The notes below the pieces were generated by a model, which had not been told where the DNA came from, did no database searches, and worked only from the letters and a program-made list of their open reading frames with translations. A DNA stretch of 64,000 nucleotides from an uncultured Pelagibacteraceae bacterium (GTDB lineage: Bacteria; Pseudomonadota; Alphaproteobacteria; Pelagibacterales; Pelagibacteraceae): the NCBI GenBank assembly GCA_902619925.1, contig CACNFY010000001.1:124001-188000 (forward strand), read 5' to 3'. Every line of letters begins with the position of its first letter. The stretch's first letter is position 1. Below, piece after piece: positions 1-8,274 of the stretch. Position numbers and translations under genes: made by a program.

Positions 1-302
1 TTTTGAGCTGCCTTACCTACGGCTCTCTCTCCATCATAATGAAAAAGTCTTTGTAATGCTGTAGGAGAACAATAAAAAGGTAGATCAAGTTTTTTTCCAA
101 AAATAGTAGTAGATAAATCTACACTTTCCACACCTCTTAACACGTTAGGTACTAAATCTACATCGTTAAATGCTGATGTGTTTCTACTATAGGTTATCTC
201 ATCGTCAGCGGCACCATCTATGTAATGGAAAATCGGTGACGGCAATCTTCTCTTAGCTAATTTTCTAAAATCCGCAAAATTATGACAATCATTTAAATTC
301 AT
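1..302 (-). CDS. lldD: FMN-dependent L-lactate dehydrogenase, N-terminal part (runs off the window)
   Basis: Only the first 100 residues are present; the gene continues past the left edge. The ATG is at 302. The translated start has the N-terminal pattern of the FMN-dependent alpha-hydroxy-acid dehydrogenase family: FADFRKLAKRRLPSPIFHYI, then DGAADDEIT, then the flavin-region signature SPTALQRLFH near residue 85. That signature is most like L-lactate dehydrogenases (L-lactate to pyruvate, electrons passed to the quinone pool at the membrane). It lies 9 bases after the stop of the PagL-like gene and may be the last gene of the ccm transcription unit. Glycolate oxidase or another hydroxy-acid oxidase cannot be excluded from the N-terminus alone. 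Confidence 0.8.
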   Translation of the reverse strand, partial: MNLNDCHNFADFRKLAKRRLPSPIFHYIDGAADDEITYSRNTSAFNDVDLVPNVLRGVESVDLSTTIFGKKLDLPFYCSPTALQRLFHYDGERAVGKAAQ

Positions 303-311
303 AAGTAAATG

Positions 312-821
312 TTAAAACCTTTTAAAAAAATTAAACATATAACTATTTGCCCCAGGGTTTTTATCCCCTAAACTTGCATTAGATAAATGATTATACGAAA
401 AACCTAATTCTGTATTTTGAAGTAAGTCAATTGATAACTGTAATTCACTCTTAAATTCAATTATATGTCCTAAATCTTTTCCGTCTCCTTCTCCATATAA
501 ACCAGGTGTAAAACTTGGTATTATGTTAAGTGCACCAATTTTATATTGAGCTTGGACTCCTGTATATGCATATTTAGCATTATCCGCTGTCATCATAAAA
601 CCTGTGATTGGAGATAATACTCCTAAAAAACTGTCTCTGTATAAATTTTCATTTTGATGTTGTATCCCAAACAAAGTAGATCTGGCACCATCATCACTAA
701 AATCAAATGTTCCAGAATAGAAATTCCATTGATGTTCTTTTTCAAATGCCATATTTTCTTCTGCCTTTAATGGCAAAAAAATGAAATAGATCAAAAAAGT
801 TATTTTTAAAAATTTAAACAT
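312..821 (-). CDS. PagL-like lipid A 3-O-deacylase (acyloxyacyl hydrolase family)
   Basis: This 169-residue exported protein has a signal peptide (hydrophobic stretch 5-19). It is predicted to be an eight-strand outer-membrane barrel of the PagL family, which removes the 3-linked acyl chain of lipid A. The PagL catalytic His-x-Ser appears in SYNHLSNASLG near residues 143-153, followed by NPG and a C-terminal Phe typical of outer-membrane proteins (KRF). Length matches the family, about 170-190 residues. The start overlaps the end of ccmH by 8 bases, so it is cotranscribed with the ccm genes, which is an odd partner. The family call rests on the active-site motif and size; substrate is inferred. 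Confidence 0.7.
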   Translation of the reverse strand: MFKFLKITFLIYFIFLPLKAEENMAFEKEHQWNFYSGTFDFSDDGARSTLFGIQHQNENLYRDSFLGVLSPITGFMMTADNAKYAYTGVQAQYKIGALNIIPSFTPGLYGEGDGKDLGHIIEFKSELQLSIDLLQNTELGFSYNHLSNASLGDKNPGANSYMFNFFKRF

Positions 822-1200
822 TATTTTTTTTATCTAACTTTATAATTGCTTTTCTAAATATTAATAGACCTCCAAAAATAAACAAAATCAATGGTAAAAG
901 CCAAAGAAGAATTGTATTTTTATTAAGTTGAGGGTCATACATAATCCAATCCCCATATTTAGTTTTTAAATAATTATATATATCTTCATCACTGTAGTCG
1001 TCTTCAATTTTATTATTTATTAATTCTTTCACACTTAAGGCAAAATCTGATTGAGAGTCATAAACAGATTGTCCTTGACAAATTAAGCATCTTAAACTTT
1101 TTGATAGCGTATCAATTCTCTCAATTTTGTCACTCGCATAAAGTATCCCTGAGGGATAGAATATTAAAAAAATAATTATGAATTTTAATATTATTTTCAT
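814..1200 (-). CDS. ccmH: Cytochrome c maturation protein CcmH
   Basis: CcmH is the periplasmic, membrane-anchored thiol reductase that keeps apocytochrome c CXXCH cysteines reduced for heme ligation. The 128-residue protein has a signal or anchor segment (1-22), the diagnostic LRCLICQGQS motif with redox cysteines at C38 and C41, and a C-terminal membrane helix near residues 97-115. It is the short form that lacks the TPR part (CcmI). Its ATG overlaps the ccmG stop in ATGA, so the two are translationally coupled. It lies downstream of ccmC-D-E-F-G in one minus-strand operon. Confidence 0.93.
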   Translation of the reverse strand: MKIILKFIIIFLIFYPSGILYASDKIERIDTLSKSLRCLICQGQSVYDSQSDFALSVKELINNKIEDDYSDEDIYNYLKTKYGDWIMYDPQLNKNTILLWLLPLILFIFGGLLIFRKAIIKLDKKNNV

Positions 1201-1730
1201 AGCTTAATTAAAGATATAATTTTTTTAAATTTAACATTATCAATCGGTCCAATATATTTTTTAATTATTTTTTTATCGAAATTGTTTATTAGGTAAGTTT
1301 CAGGAACGCCATACGCACCAATGTCTATAGAGATCAAGCCTTTGTCATCTATTAAAATTATGTCAAAGGGATTGCCAAATTCTTTTATAAATGATTTTGC
1401 GTTATCTTTATTGTCTTTATAATTAAGTCCAATAATTGTAACATTTTGGATTTTAGAGAGCTCCATTAAGAATTCGTGCTCGTCTCTACATGGTAAACAC
1501 CATGATGCCCAAATATTTAGTACTGTAATCTTTTTTTTTTTATCAATTAAACTTGTAAAATCTATTATATTACCTGAAAATAATTCTTTAGTTTTAAAAC
1601 TTTCTATGTTCTTAATTTTAATTTCTTCATTTGTATAAATATTTTTTTTATTTAGGCTGATAAAAAAAATAAAAAAAATAAAAATAATTACTATAGTTGT
1701 TATAAGAAAGTTTATATTTTTTTGTGTCAT
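1197..1730 (-). CDS. ccmG: Thiol:disulfide interchange protein CcmG/DsbE (thioredoxin-like)
   Basis: This periplasmic thioredoxin-fold protein reduces the oxidised apocytochrome or CcmH during c-type cytochrome assembly. The sequence shows an N-terminal membrane anchor (residues 8-25), the redox site WASWCLPC with C78 and C81, and the cis-proline loop GVPETYLI with P143, all in the expected order for a 177-residue DsbE. It overlaps ccmF upstream (ATGA at 1727-1730) and ccmH downstream by 4 bases. The lysine- and isoleucine-rich surface matches neighbouring genes, so there is no sign of transfer. Confidence 0.93.
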   Translation of the reverse strand: MTQKNINFLITTIVIIFIFFIFFISLNKKNIYTNEEIKIKNIESFKTKELFSGNIIDFTSLIDKKKKITVLNIWASWCLPCRDEHEFLMELSKIQNVTIIGLNYKDNKDNAKSFIKEFGNPFDIILIDDKGLISIDIGAYGVPETYLINNFDKKIIKKYIGPIDNVKFKKIISLIKL

Positions 1731-3595
1731 TTTTTAATTATTGCAAGTATTCCACCAAAGGTCAGAGCTAAAATTGATATCCATATCCAAATCATGAAAG
1801 GTTTGTATTGATATCTTACATTAAAAATTTCATCCTCTTTTAATAAAGTAAAAACTATAAAATTATCATTAAATAAAGTAGTTTTAATATCTGCTTCACT
1901 AGTAGACACAACAGGTTGGTTATAAATTCTAATCTCAGGAATAAAATTTAAAGACTTCTTTCCAGACTCAATAATTTTAAAATTTCCTTTTAATAATTTA
2001 TAATTTTTTTCCTCCTCAAAATTTACGCTTTTAAAAATTATAGTTTTATTCATAAATTTTAATTCATCACCGACTTTCATATTAGAATTAAATTCTTTAG
2101 AAAATATCCCATTAATTAAAATACTCAGTATTAAAACACTAAAGGCAAAGTGAGAAATCTTCTGAGGAAATTGTACTGTTTTTTTAAAAAGATCTACTAG
2201 GGTATTAAATAAAAGAAAAAAAGACGAAGAAATTAATAGTGTTGAAAAAAGATATCGTACTCCAGAATATTTAACTATGATATATGAAATTAATGAAGTC
2301 ACAATGAAAATAAAAATTAGTTTAAAATTTAATTTATTAAAATTGTTTTTTATCCATCTTAATCTAGGTCCAAATGACATAAAAATAAGAAAAGGTATTA
2401 AAAAGGGAACCATAAGCTTCTGATAAAATGGAGCACCGACTGAAATTTTTTCATTTGTTAAAACCTCTAAAAAAATAGGGTAAACGGTTCCAATTAAAAC
2501 TACTGATAAAAAAAACATCATGAACCAATTATTAATTAAAACTGCTGTCTCTTTACTTAGTAAAATAAAATTATTTGGTCTGGTTTCCTCTGACTTATAA
2601 TTAAGAAATAATATAGTTACAGCCATAATTATAAGCAAAAATAAAAATATTAGTATAAACAATCCTCTCGAAGGATCGTTTGCAAATGTGTGTATTGAGT
2701 TCAATATTCCGGATCTCACTAAAAATGTTCCACTCATACTTAAAGCAAACGTAGCTATAGATAATATAATTGTCCATTTTTTTAAAAAGTTTCTCTTCTC
2801 TAATACAACGATTGAATGCAGAAGCGCTGTTAAACAGAACCATGGCATTAATGACACATTTTCCACAGGATCCCAAAACCAAAAACCACCCCAACCTAGC
2901 TCATAGTATGCCCATATTGAACCAACCATTATTCCTAAAGTTAAAAATATCCAAGAAGTAAAAACCCAAGATTTAATATGCTTCGCCCATTCCGGATTAA
3001 CACCATTATTGATTATAGCTGATAATGATGAGGAAAAAATTAAAGAGGAACCAACATAGCCTAAATATAAAATAGGTGGATGAATTGCTAGTGCTGGATC
3101 TTGAAGTATTGGGTTTAACCCTAATCCCTCATTTGGAGTTGGATATAAATATTCAAATGGATTTGAGGTAAATACAATAAATATAAGAAATCCAAAAATA
3201 ATAATTTCCTGGAATACTATAGTTAACAATTTATATTTATTTTCTACTTTTTTAGAGCTTAAAACAAATATAAATAAAAAAAGTGTTAATACTAGTAACC
3301 ATAACAATAAACTTCCCTCATGATTTCCCCATACACCTGATATCTTATAAAATAACGGTTTAGAGGTATGAGAATTGTTATAAACAGTTACATTGCTAAA
3401 ATCAGAATATAAAAAGGCAGTTAATAAACTTAAAAAACTTACGATTACGAAAAATAATTGCAAAAAAATTAAGCTTAGTAGACTACTTTTAAAAATTATT
3501 TTTTTAGAAAAAAAAAAATTTATAGACTGGAAAATTATAAAGATAGAGAAAAAAATGCAAAAAATTAAAGAGAAGTGACCAAGTTGGCTAGTCAT
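1727..3595 (-). CDS. ccmF: Heme lyase subunit CcmF
   Basis: CcmF is the large polytopic component of the cytochrome c heme lyase; with CcmH it attaches heme from holo-CcmE to apocytochromes. The 622-residue protein is a little short for the family (about 640-660) and is hydrophobic throughout. It carries WGNHEGS near residue 90, the conserved NPILQDPALAIHPPILYLGY block near 160-180 and the tryptophan-rich heme-handling WWD-type motif WGGFWFWDPVENVSLMPW near 235-252. The start overlaps the ccmE stop by one base (TAATG) and the end overlaps the ccmG start. Confidence 0.96.
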   Translation of the reverse strand: MTSQLGHFSLIFCIFFSIFIIFQSINFFFSKKIIFKSSLLSLIFLQLFFVIVSFLSLLTAFLYSDFSNVTVYNNSHTSKPLFYKISGVWGNHEGSLLLWLLVLTLFLFIFVLSSKKVENKYKLLTIVFQEIIIFGFLIFIVFTSNPFEYLYPTPNEGLGLNPILQDPALAIHPPILYLGYVGSSLIFSSSLSAIINNGVNPEWAKHIKSWVFTSWIFLTLGIMVGSIWAYYELGWGGFWFWDPVENVSLMPWFCLTALLHSIVVLEKRNFLKKWTIILSIATFALSMSGTFLVRSGILNSIHTFANDPSRGLFILIFLFLLIIMAVTILFLNYKSEETRPNNFILLSKETAVLINNWFMMFFLSVVLIGTVYPIFLEVLTNEKISVGAPFYQKLMVPFLIPFLIFMSFGPRLRWIKNNFNKLNFKLIFIFIVTSLISYIIVKYSGVRYLFSTLLISSSFFLLFNTLVDLFKKTVQFPQKISHFAFSVLILSILINGIFSKEFNSNMKVGDELKFMNKTIIFKSVNFEEEKNYKLLKGNFKIIESGKKSLNFIPEIRIYNQPVVSTSEADIKTTLFNDNFIVFTLLKEDEIFNVRYQYKPFMIWIWISILALTFGGILAIIKK

Positions 3596-4014
3596 TATTT
3601 GTTTTCTAAAGCCTTTTTTACTTCTGGGGGCATATAATTTTCATCATGCTTGGCTAATATTTTTTTTGCAATAAAAAAATTTCTATCTTTAATAAATCCC
3701 TCGGCTACAACGCCTTTCTCCTCTTCAAAAAGGTTGGGTATTATACCAGAATAGCTTACACGGATTTCATTTTTAAAATCTGTAATAATAAAGTTTATTT
3801 CCTCGGCTTTTACTTCAAGAGAATCTTTCTTTACCATACCACCTATTCTAACTTTTTTTTTTGTTAGCTCAGATAAATCATTAATTTCTGTTGGTGATTT
3901 AAAATACACTACATTTTCCTCAAGTGATTTGATAATCAAAAATACAATTAATATTAATGAAATGAATGAAAGTAATAAAAAAGTAATTCTAAGTTTTACT
4001 TTTTTACCAAACAT
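3595..4014 (-). CDS. ccmE: Cytochrome c maturation heme chaperone CcmE
   Basis: CcmE carries heme covalently through the periplasm from CcmC to CcmF. The 139-residue protein has one N-terminal membrane anchor (about residues 8-28), an OB-fold domain, and the heme-binding tail [12 protein letters not shown]. In that tail H123 is the residue expected to bond heme and Y127 the axial ligand (HxxxY). It lies 12 bases after ccmD and overlaps ccmF by one base. Confidence 0.96.
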   Translation of the reverse strand: MFGKKVKLRITFLLLSFISLILIVFLIIKSLEENVVYFKSPTEINDLSELTKKKVRIGGMVKKDSLEVKAEEINFIITDFKNEIRVSYSGIIPNLFEEEKGVVAEGFIKDRNFFIAKKILAKHDENYMPPEVKKALENK

Positions 4015-4026
4015 GTATTATTTTAG

Positions 4027-4260
4027 TTAAATTTTTGATATGTTAGTAAAAGCAAGTATCTCTCTGTATGTTTCTTGTTTTTTTAGAGTTTCAGTCTCTT
4101 CCTTGGTTAAATCAAAATATTTAATTTTAAACTTTTCTTGCTCTTTTTTAAGTTGTAATTTTATTTGAAAGTATAACCCAACAAAACATATAATTGTAAA
4201 TATAAAAGATGCCCAGACGTATAATCCGTACCCATTCATTGAAAAAATTTCATTAATCAT
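4027..4260 (-). CDS. ccmD: Heme exporter accessory protein CcmD
   Basis: CcmD is a small membrane protein needed to release holo-CcmE from the CcmABC complex. This 77-residue protein has the family pattern MNGYGLYVWASF followed by one membrane helix (about 14-34) and a charged cytoplasmic tail. The tail, at roughly 40 residues, is somewhat longer than in many CcmD proteins. The ATG overlaps the ccmC stop in ATGA. Assignment rests on the motif plus the exact expected place between ccmC and ccmE. Confidence 0.88.
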   Translation of the reverse strand: MINEIFSMNGYGLYVWASFIFTIICFVGLYFQIKLQLKKEQEKFKIKYFDLTKEETETLKKQETYREILAFTNISKI

Positions 4261-4952
4261 ATTCTGTCTAAACCTTTATTTTTAATTTTTATCAGTTCTG
4301 TATTATATTTCATTAAAAATATTAAAATTGAAAAAAGTACAAATGCCGCAGTCATCACAAATAATGGCAATAACATTGATGAATGTATAGAGGAACCAGA
4401 TAATTTAATGGATGCAGGCTGGTGCAAAGTTGCCCACCATTCGACTGAGAATTTTATGATTGGTAAATTAATTAACCCTAAGATAGATATTAATGATGTT
4501 ATTTTTTTTACACTCTCTTTATTTTCAAATACTCTCCAGCTTAAAATATATAAAATATAAAAAATACAAAGGACTAACATAGAAGTTATTCTTGCGTCCC
4601 AGGCCCACCAGGTCCCCCAAGTTGGCTTTCCCCATATAGATCCAGTTACTAATGCGATTATATTAAATATTAAACCTGATGGAGCTAAACTTTTAGCAAT
4701 TGTTAAAAAATATTTATTTTTAAATACTAAATTTCCCAAAGATAAAATTGCGATAACAGAAAAAATTCCAATTGAGGTCCAAGCAGATGGAACGTGGACG
4801 TACATAATTCTAACACTATCACTTTGTTTGTAGTCTGATGGAGATAATATTAAAGCTTCAACTACCCCAATTGAAAGGACTACTATGAAAAGAAAAAAAA
4901 TATATTTTTGGGCTTTAAAACTAATTTTGTTTATTTTTAAAATCAACTTCAT
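4257..4952 (-). CDS. ccmC: Heme exporter membrane protein CcmC
   Basis: CcmC presents heme to CcmE at the outer face of the inner membrane. The 231-residue protein has six predicted membrane helices, the tryptophan-rich motif WGTWWAWDARIT at 112-123, and the two expected heme-ligand histidines H53 (YVHVPSAW) and H177 (WWATLHQPA). It is the first gene of the ccmC-D-E-F-G-H operon. The ATP-binding subunit gene ccmA and ccmB are not in this window, and the 171 bases upstream carry a possible structured leader. Confidence 0.95.
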   Translation of the reverse strand: MKLILKINKISFKAQKYIFFLFIVVLSIGVVEALILSPSDYKQSDSVRIMYVHVPSAWTSIGIFSVIAILSLGNLVFKNKYFLTIAKSLAPSGLIFNIIALVTGSIWGKPTWGTWWAWDARITSMLVLCIFYILYILSWRVFENKESVKKITSLISILGLINLPIIKFSVEWWATLHQPASIKLSGSSIHSSMLLPLFVMTAAFVLFSILIFLMKYNTELIKIKNKGLDRI

Positions 4953-4997
4953 TGCTATGATACATAGTCATTATAATCAAATTTTCTAGGGATATTT

Positions 4998-5053
4998 CTG
5001 ACCAAGAATACAGAGGGAGATAAATAAGGAAGAAAGTTTGTACCCTTGGCCAG
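4998..5053 (-). ncRNA. Possible structured leader ahead of the ccm operon (9-bp stem, 38-base loop)
   Basis: In the 171-base gap between hspQ and ccmC, CTGACCAAG (4998-5006) faces CTTGGCCAG (5045-5053). Read as minus-strand RNA all nine positions pair, with one G-U; read as plus-strand RNA there is an A-C mismatch. The better pairing on the sense strand of the ccm operon suggests an RNA element in its leader. The loop is purine/pyrimidine biased and matches no RNA family I recognise. The rest of the gap shows nothing else clear. Confidence 0.3.
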
Positions 5054-5123
5054 TATGATTTTAATTTACAAATTAGTTATGTCTAAGATTTGAGTTAATT
5101 GTGTTTAAAAATTGACTAATTTA

Positions 5124-5444
5124 TTAATTTGATGGCTTAAAATAGCTTGATCCTCTTTTTCCTGAAAATATCTCGTTTATAAGAGGATGCTTAATTGGTT
5201 CATCAGAATCGTCCACAAGCAAGTTTTGTTCTGAAACATATGCTTCATATGTAATCTCATCATTTTCAGCTAGGAGATGATAGAATGGTTGATCTTTTCT
5301 AGGTCTTACATTTTTAGGAATAGATTGATACCACTCCTCAGAATTATTGAACTCAAAATCTACATCGTAAATAACACCTCTGAAATCAAAATGTCTATGC
5401 TTTACAACATCACCGATTGAAAATTTAGCTTTTTGAATAGTCAC
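5124..5444 (-). CDS. hspQ: Heat shock protein HspQ / hemimethylated-DNA-binding YccV-like protein
   Basis: The 106-residue protein matches the HspQ/YccV family: AKFSIGDVVKHRHFDFRGVI followed by YDVDFEF, then a DQPFYHLLAENDE segment with the YEAYVSEQNLL strand. In enterobacteria HspQ influences Lon-dependent proteolysis and was first described as binding hemimethylated DNA. The start is GTG at 5444, fixed by alignment to the family N-terminus. A promoter-like sequence ends only about 6 bases upstream, so the mRNA may be leaderless. It is a single gene, divergent from yciB. Confidence 0.9.
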   Translation of the reverse strand: MTIQKAKFSIGDVVKHRHFDFRGVIYDVDFEFNNSEEWYQSIPKNVRPRKDQPFYHLLAENDEITYEAYVSEQNLLVDDSDEPIKHPLINEIFSGKRGSSYFKPSN

Positions 5445-5450
5445 ACAATT

Positions 5451-5478
5451 AGTATGGGTATTTGTTAAAAAAAATCAA
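5451..5478 (-). promoter_or_regulatory. Sigma-70-like promoter for hspQ, possibly giving a leaderless mRNA
   Basis: On the minus strand TTGATT (5478-5473) and CATACT (5456-5451) are separated by 16 bases. The GTG start of hspQ follows 6 bases after the -10-like box, which would put transcription start at or next to the start codon. No Shine-Dalgarno sequence is present. This is a sequence match only. Confidence 0.35.
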
Positions 5479-5520
5479 TAAAAAAAATATGATTGTTTTT
5501 TTTATCTGTTAATATGTGGT

Positions 5521-6075
5521 GTGAATAAATCTTTGATCAAATTTGTCACAGACTTTGGACCATTATTAGTTTTTTTCGGTTTTTATTACAATAGTGGTAA
5601 AGATTTAAAAGTTGCTATACCACCATTTATAGTTGCAACAATAATTGCTTTATTAGTTGTTTGGTATTTAGAAAAAAAAATTCCAATGATACCCCTTGTT
5701 GGTGGGGTGCTAATAACATTCTTTGGAGCGTTAACGATATATTTTGATAATCCGATTTTTATATATATTAAACCAACTGTAGTGAATATTTTGTTTGGAA
5801 TTGTTTTAATTTTCGGAAAATACTTTTCTAGAGAACCATTGTTAAAAAAATTTTTAGGAAAATCTATTTTGATTAGAGATGAAGGTTGGCAAATTTTAAC
5901 TAATAGATGGATATTTTTTTTCTTTGGTTTAGCCTTGCTTAATGAGGTTGTATGGAGAACACAATCAGAGGAATTTTGGGTAAATTTTAAAGTTTGGGGT
6001 TTACTACCAATAACTTTTGTTTTTACTGCCTTTCAACTTGGTATATTAAATAGATATAAGATAGATGAGAAATAA
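5521..6075 (+). CDS. yciB: Inner membrane septation protein A family (YciB/IspZ)
   Basis: This 184-residue inner-membrane protein has five or so hydrophobic segments. The family start is seen as KFVTDFGPLLVFFGFYY, with the later block LGKSILIRDEGWQILTNRW and FFFGLALLNEVVWR. YciB is linked to cell envelope integrity and septation; no enzymatic role is firmly known. The start codon is GTG at 5521, with TAATAT 6 bases before it, again compatible with a short or absent leader. It overlaps the DUF2794 gene by 11 bases. Confidence 0.9.
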   Translation: MNKSLIKFVTDFGPLLVFFGFYYNSGKDLKVAIPPFIVATIIALLVVWYLEKKIPMIPLVGGVLITFFGALTIYFDNPIFIYIKPTVVNILFGIVLIFGKYFSREPLLKKFLGKSILIRDEGWQILTNRWIFFFFGLALLNEVVWRTQSEEFWVNFKVWGLLPITFVFTAFQLGILNRYKIDEK

Positions 6076-6409
6076 CTTAAAATTAGTAGTTAACAACAAC
6101 TTTGAAATAAAAGAAAAAAAGTTTTTTTTTGAAAGAAAAGAACTTAAAATTATTTTAAATCTATATGCTAAGATGGTTTCAGAGGGATCTTGGAAAGATT
6201 ATGGGCTAACAATCTCTGCGAAACAAGTCGGTTTTAGTGTATTTAAAAATTCAGCAGAAAATGCGATGTATAAAATTTGTAAAAACTTCAGACCAAACAA
6301 TAAATATTTCAAATATGTTATCACAGACTCTAAGGGAACGATTTATAAAAATTCTGATAATCTTGAAAATTTAATTAAAAGTACAAATTGGAAAAGATTG
6401 CAGAAATGA
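6065..6409 (+). CDS. DUF2794 domain protein
   Basis: This 114-residue soluble protein matches the alphaproteobacterial DUF2794 family: FFERKELKIILNLYAKMVSE, then WKDYGL, then VFKNSAENAMYKI and a C-terminal NLENLIK. Function is unknown. It overlaps yciB by 11 bases, so the pair forms an operon. It ends exactly one base before the stop of the convergent Bax-inhibitor gene. Confidence 0.75.
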   Translation: MRNNLKLVVNNNFEIKEKKFFFERKELKIILNLYAKMVSEGSWKDYGLTISAKQVGFSVFKNSAENAMYKICKNFRPNNKYFKYVITDSKGTIYKNSDNLENLIKSTNWKRLQK

Positions 6410-7171
6410 TTATCTTCTCTGACCGAATAATCTAAGTAGCATTATAAATAAATTGATGAAATCTAAGTATAATGTTAAAGCACCCATAATAGCTTTTTTG
6501 CCAATCAGTTCACCACTATCAGATGCAACATACATATTTTTAATTTTTTGAGTATCATATGCTGTTAGACCTACAAAAATTAACACCCCCAAAATTGATA
6601 TAACAAAGTACATCATAGAAGATTTTAAAAATATATTTACCAATGAAGCTATAATTATACCTATTAAACCCATCATTAGGAATGAACCTAATTTAGTTAG
6701 ATCTCTTTTAGTTGTATAACCATAGATACTCATAGCACCGAAGGTTGCAGAAGTTATAAAAAATACTCTAGTTACACTTAATCCAGTGTAAACTAATAAT
6801 ATTGATGATAAAGATAATCCCATCAACCCAGCAAAAATCCAAAATGTGGTTTGAGCTTTAGATGCGCTCATTTTATTGATACCAAAACTCATATAGAAAA
6901 CAATACCTAGTGGTGCCAACATAATTATCCACTTTAAACCTGATAAATAAACAGCATTACCTATTTCTGTTAGAGCAACTATTGAACCATCTGCACTTGT
7001 AACCACTGACATTTTAAAAGTTAAAAGCGCAACAATACCTGTCAATAAAACACCTGTGGACATGTAATTATAAACTTTAAGCATGTAGGATCGGAGTCCT
7101 TCATCCATTACAACTGATTTTTTTGCAGCAGTCGATTTACTTCTAATTATATTATCTCTATTGAATTCCAT
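6410..7171 (-). CDS. Bax inhibitor-1 / YccA family membrane protein
   Basis: The 253-residue protein has a short polar N-terminus (residues 1-25, with the typical MDEGLRSYMLKVYNYM) and seven predicted membrane helices. It contains the family block AFDTQK-like LTAYDTQKIKNMY and the end GALTLYLDFINLFIMLLRLF. BI-1/YccA proteins are thought to modulate membrane protease FtsH or calcium leak; the exact role here is unknown. It is a single minus-strand gene with no gap to DUF2794. Confidence 0.9.
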   Translation of the reverse strand: MEFNRDNIIRSKSTAAKKSVVMDEGLRSYMLKVYNYMSTGVLLTGIVALLTFKMSVVTSADGSIVALTEIGNAVYLSGLKWIIMLAPLGIVFYMSFGINKMSASKAQTTFWIFAGLMGLSLSSILLVYTGLSVTRVFFITSATFGAMSIYGYTTKRDLTKLGSFLMMGLIGIIIASLVNIFLKSSMMYFVISILGVLIFVGLTAYDTQKIKNMYVASDSGELIGKKAIMGALTLYLDFINLFIMLLRLFGQRR

Positions 7172-7239
7172 AATGTCTATATAGTAATATTTTATTATAT
7201 TTTCAAGCAGTCAAAATATAAGTAAAAGTTATTAAAGAA

Positions 7240-8274
7240 ATGAACTACAAAAAACTAGGAAATACTGACCTTAATGTGAGCACAATATGTCTCGGAACAA
7301 TGACATGGGGTGAACAAAATAGTGAAAAGGAGGCATTTGAGCAAATGAGTTACGCCATAGATAATGGTGTAAATTTTTGGGATACAGCCGAGCTTTATTC
7401 TGTACCTCCAAAAGAAAGTACTTACGGATTGACTGAGGAAATTATAGGAAATTGGTTTACAAAAAATAAAAAAAGACATGAAGTTATTTTAGCATCTAAA
7501 GTAGCAGGACCATCTAGAAGTTATTTAAGAGATGGACAAAATAGTTTTGTAGGGAAAAACTTAGAAAACGCACTAAACAGTAGTTTAAAAAGATTAAAGA
7601 CAGATTATTTAGATTTATATCAACTACATTGGCCCGAGAGAAATGTGAATAATTTTGGAAAACTTGGTTATACTCATAAAGAAAGTGAGTGGAGTAAATT
7701 TGAAGATGTATTAGTTAATTTAAAGAAGTTTATAGACCAAGGTAAGATAAAGTATGTTGGTCTTTCAAATGAAACACCTTGGGGAGTTATGAATTTCATG
7801 CAGTTATCTAAAGATAAAAACCTTCCTAGGATGATGTCAATCCAGAACCCTTATAGTTTACTTAATAGATCTTATGAGGTTGGATTAGCGGAAGTTTCTA
7901 TTAGAGAACAAATAGGTTGTTTATCTTACTCTCCGCTAGCGAGCGGTTATCTGAGTGGAAAATACAGAAATGGTGCAATGCCAAAAGGCTCAAGAATTGA
8001 GAGGGATTATGAATTTTGGGGTAGGTATAGAAAACCACAATCAGAAAATGCGATTGAAGAATATTATAAAATTAGTAAAAAATATAATCTAGATATGAGT
8101 CAAATGGCAATAAAATTTTGTGAGATACAAGATTTTATGACAAGTGTTATAATTGGAGCAACGACTATGGATCAGTTGAAAACAAACATAGAAAGTGTAA
8201 AAGTAAATTTAGATAAAGATATAATAAATGAGATTAATACAATTCAAAGAAAGTATCCAAATCCATGTCCATAA
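7240..8274 (+). CDS. Aldo/keto reductase (Tas-like)
   Basis: This cytoplasmic NADPH-dependent aldo/keto reductase of 344 residues has a TIM-barrel fold. The catalytic tetrad is visible: D48 (FWDTAELY), Y53, K87 (LASKVAG) and H130 (YQLHWPER). The cofactor region is near SVIIGATTMDQLKTNI (about 295-310). Similarity is greatest to the Tas/YajO-type branch. The substrate is unknown. It overlaps the following IalB-like gene by 10 bases. Confidence 0.9.
   Translation: MNYKKLGNTDLNVSTICLGTMTWGEQNSEKEAFEQMSYAIDNGVNFWDTAELYSVPPKESTYGLTEEIIGNWFTKNKKRHEVILASKVAGPSRSYLRDGQNSFVGKNLENALNSSLKRLKTDYLDLYQLHWPERNVNNFGKLGYTHKESEWSKFEDVLVNLKKFIDQGKIKYVGLSNETPWGVMNFMQLSKDKNLPRMMSIQNPYSLLNRSYEVGLAEVSIREQIGCLSYSPLASGYLSGKYRNGAMPKGSRIERDYEFWGRYRKPQSENAIEEYYKISKKYNLDMSQMAIKFCEIQDFMTSVIIGATTMDQLKTNIESVKVNLDKDIINEINTIQRKYPNPCP

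Noticed and set aside
4953..5123. 4.5S/SRP RNA, 6S RNA or a known riboswitch in the ccm leader
   Set aside because: The conserved SRP loop and 6S bulge are absent and no riboswitch core is seen; only a simple stem can be supported.
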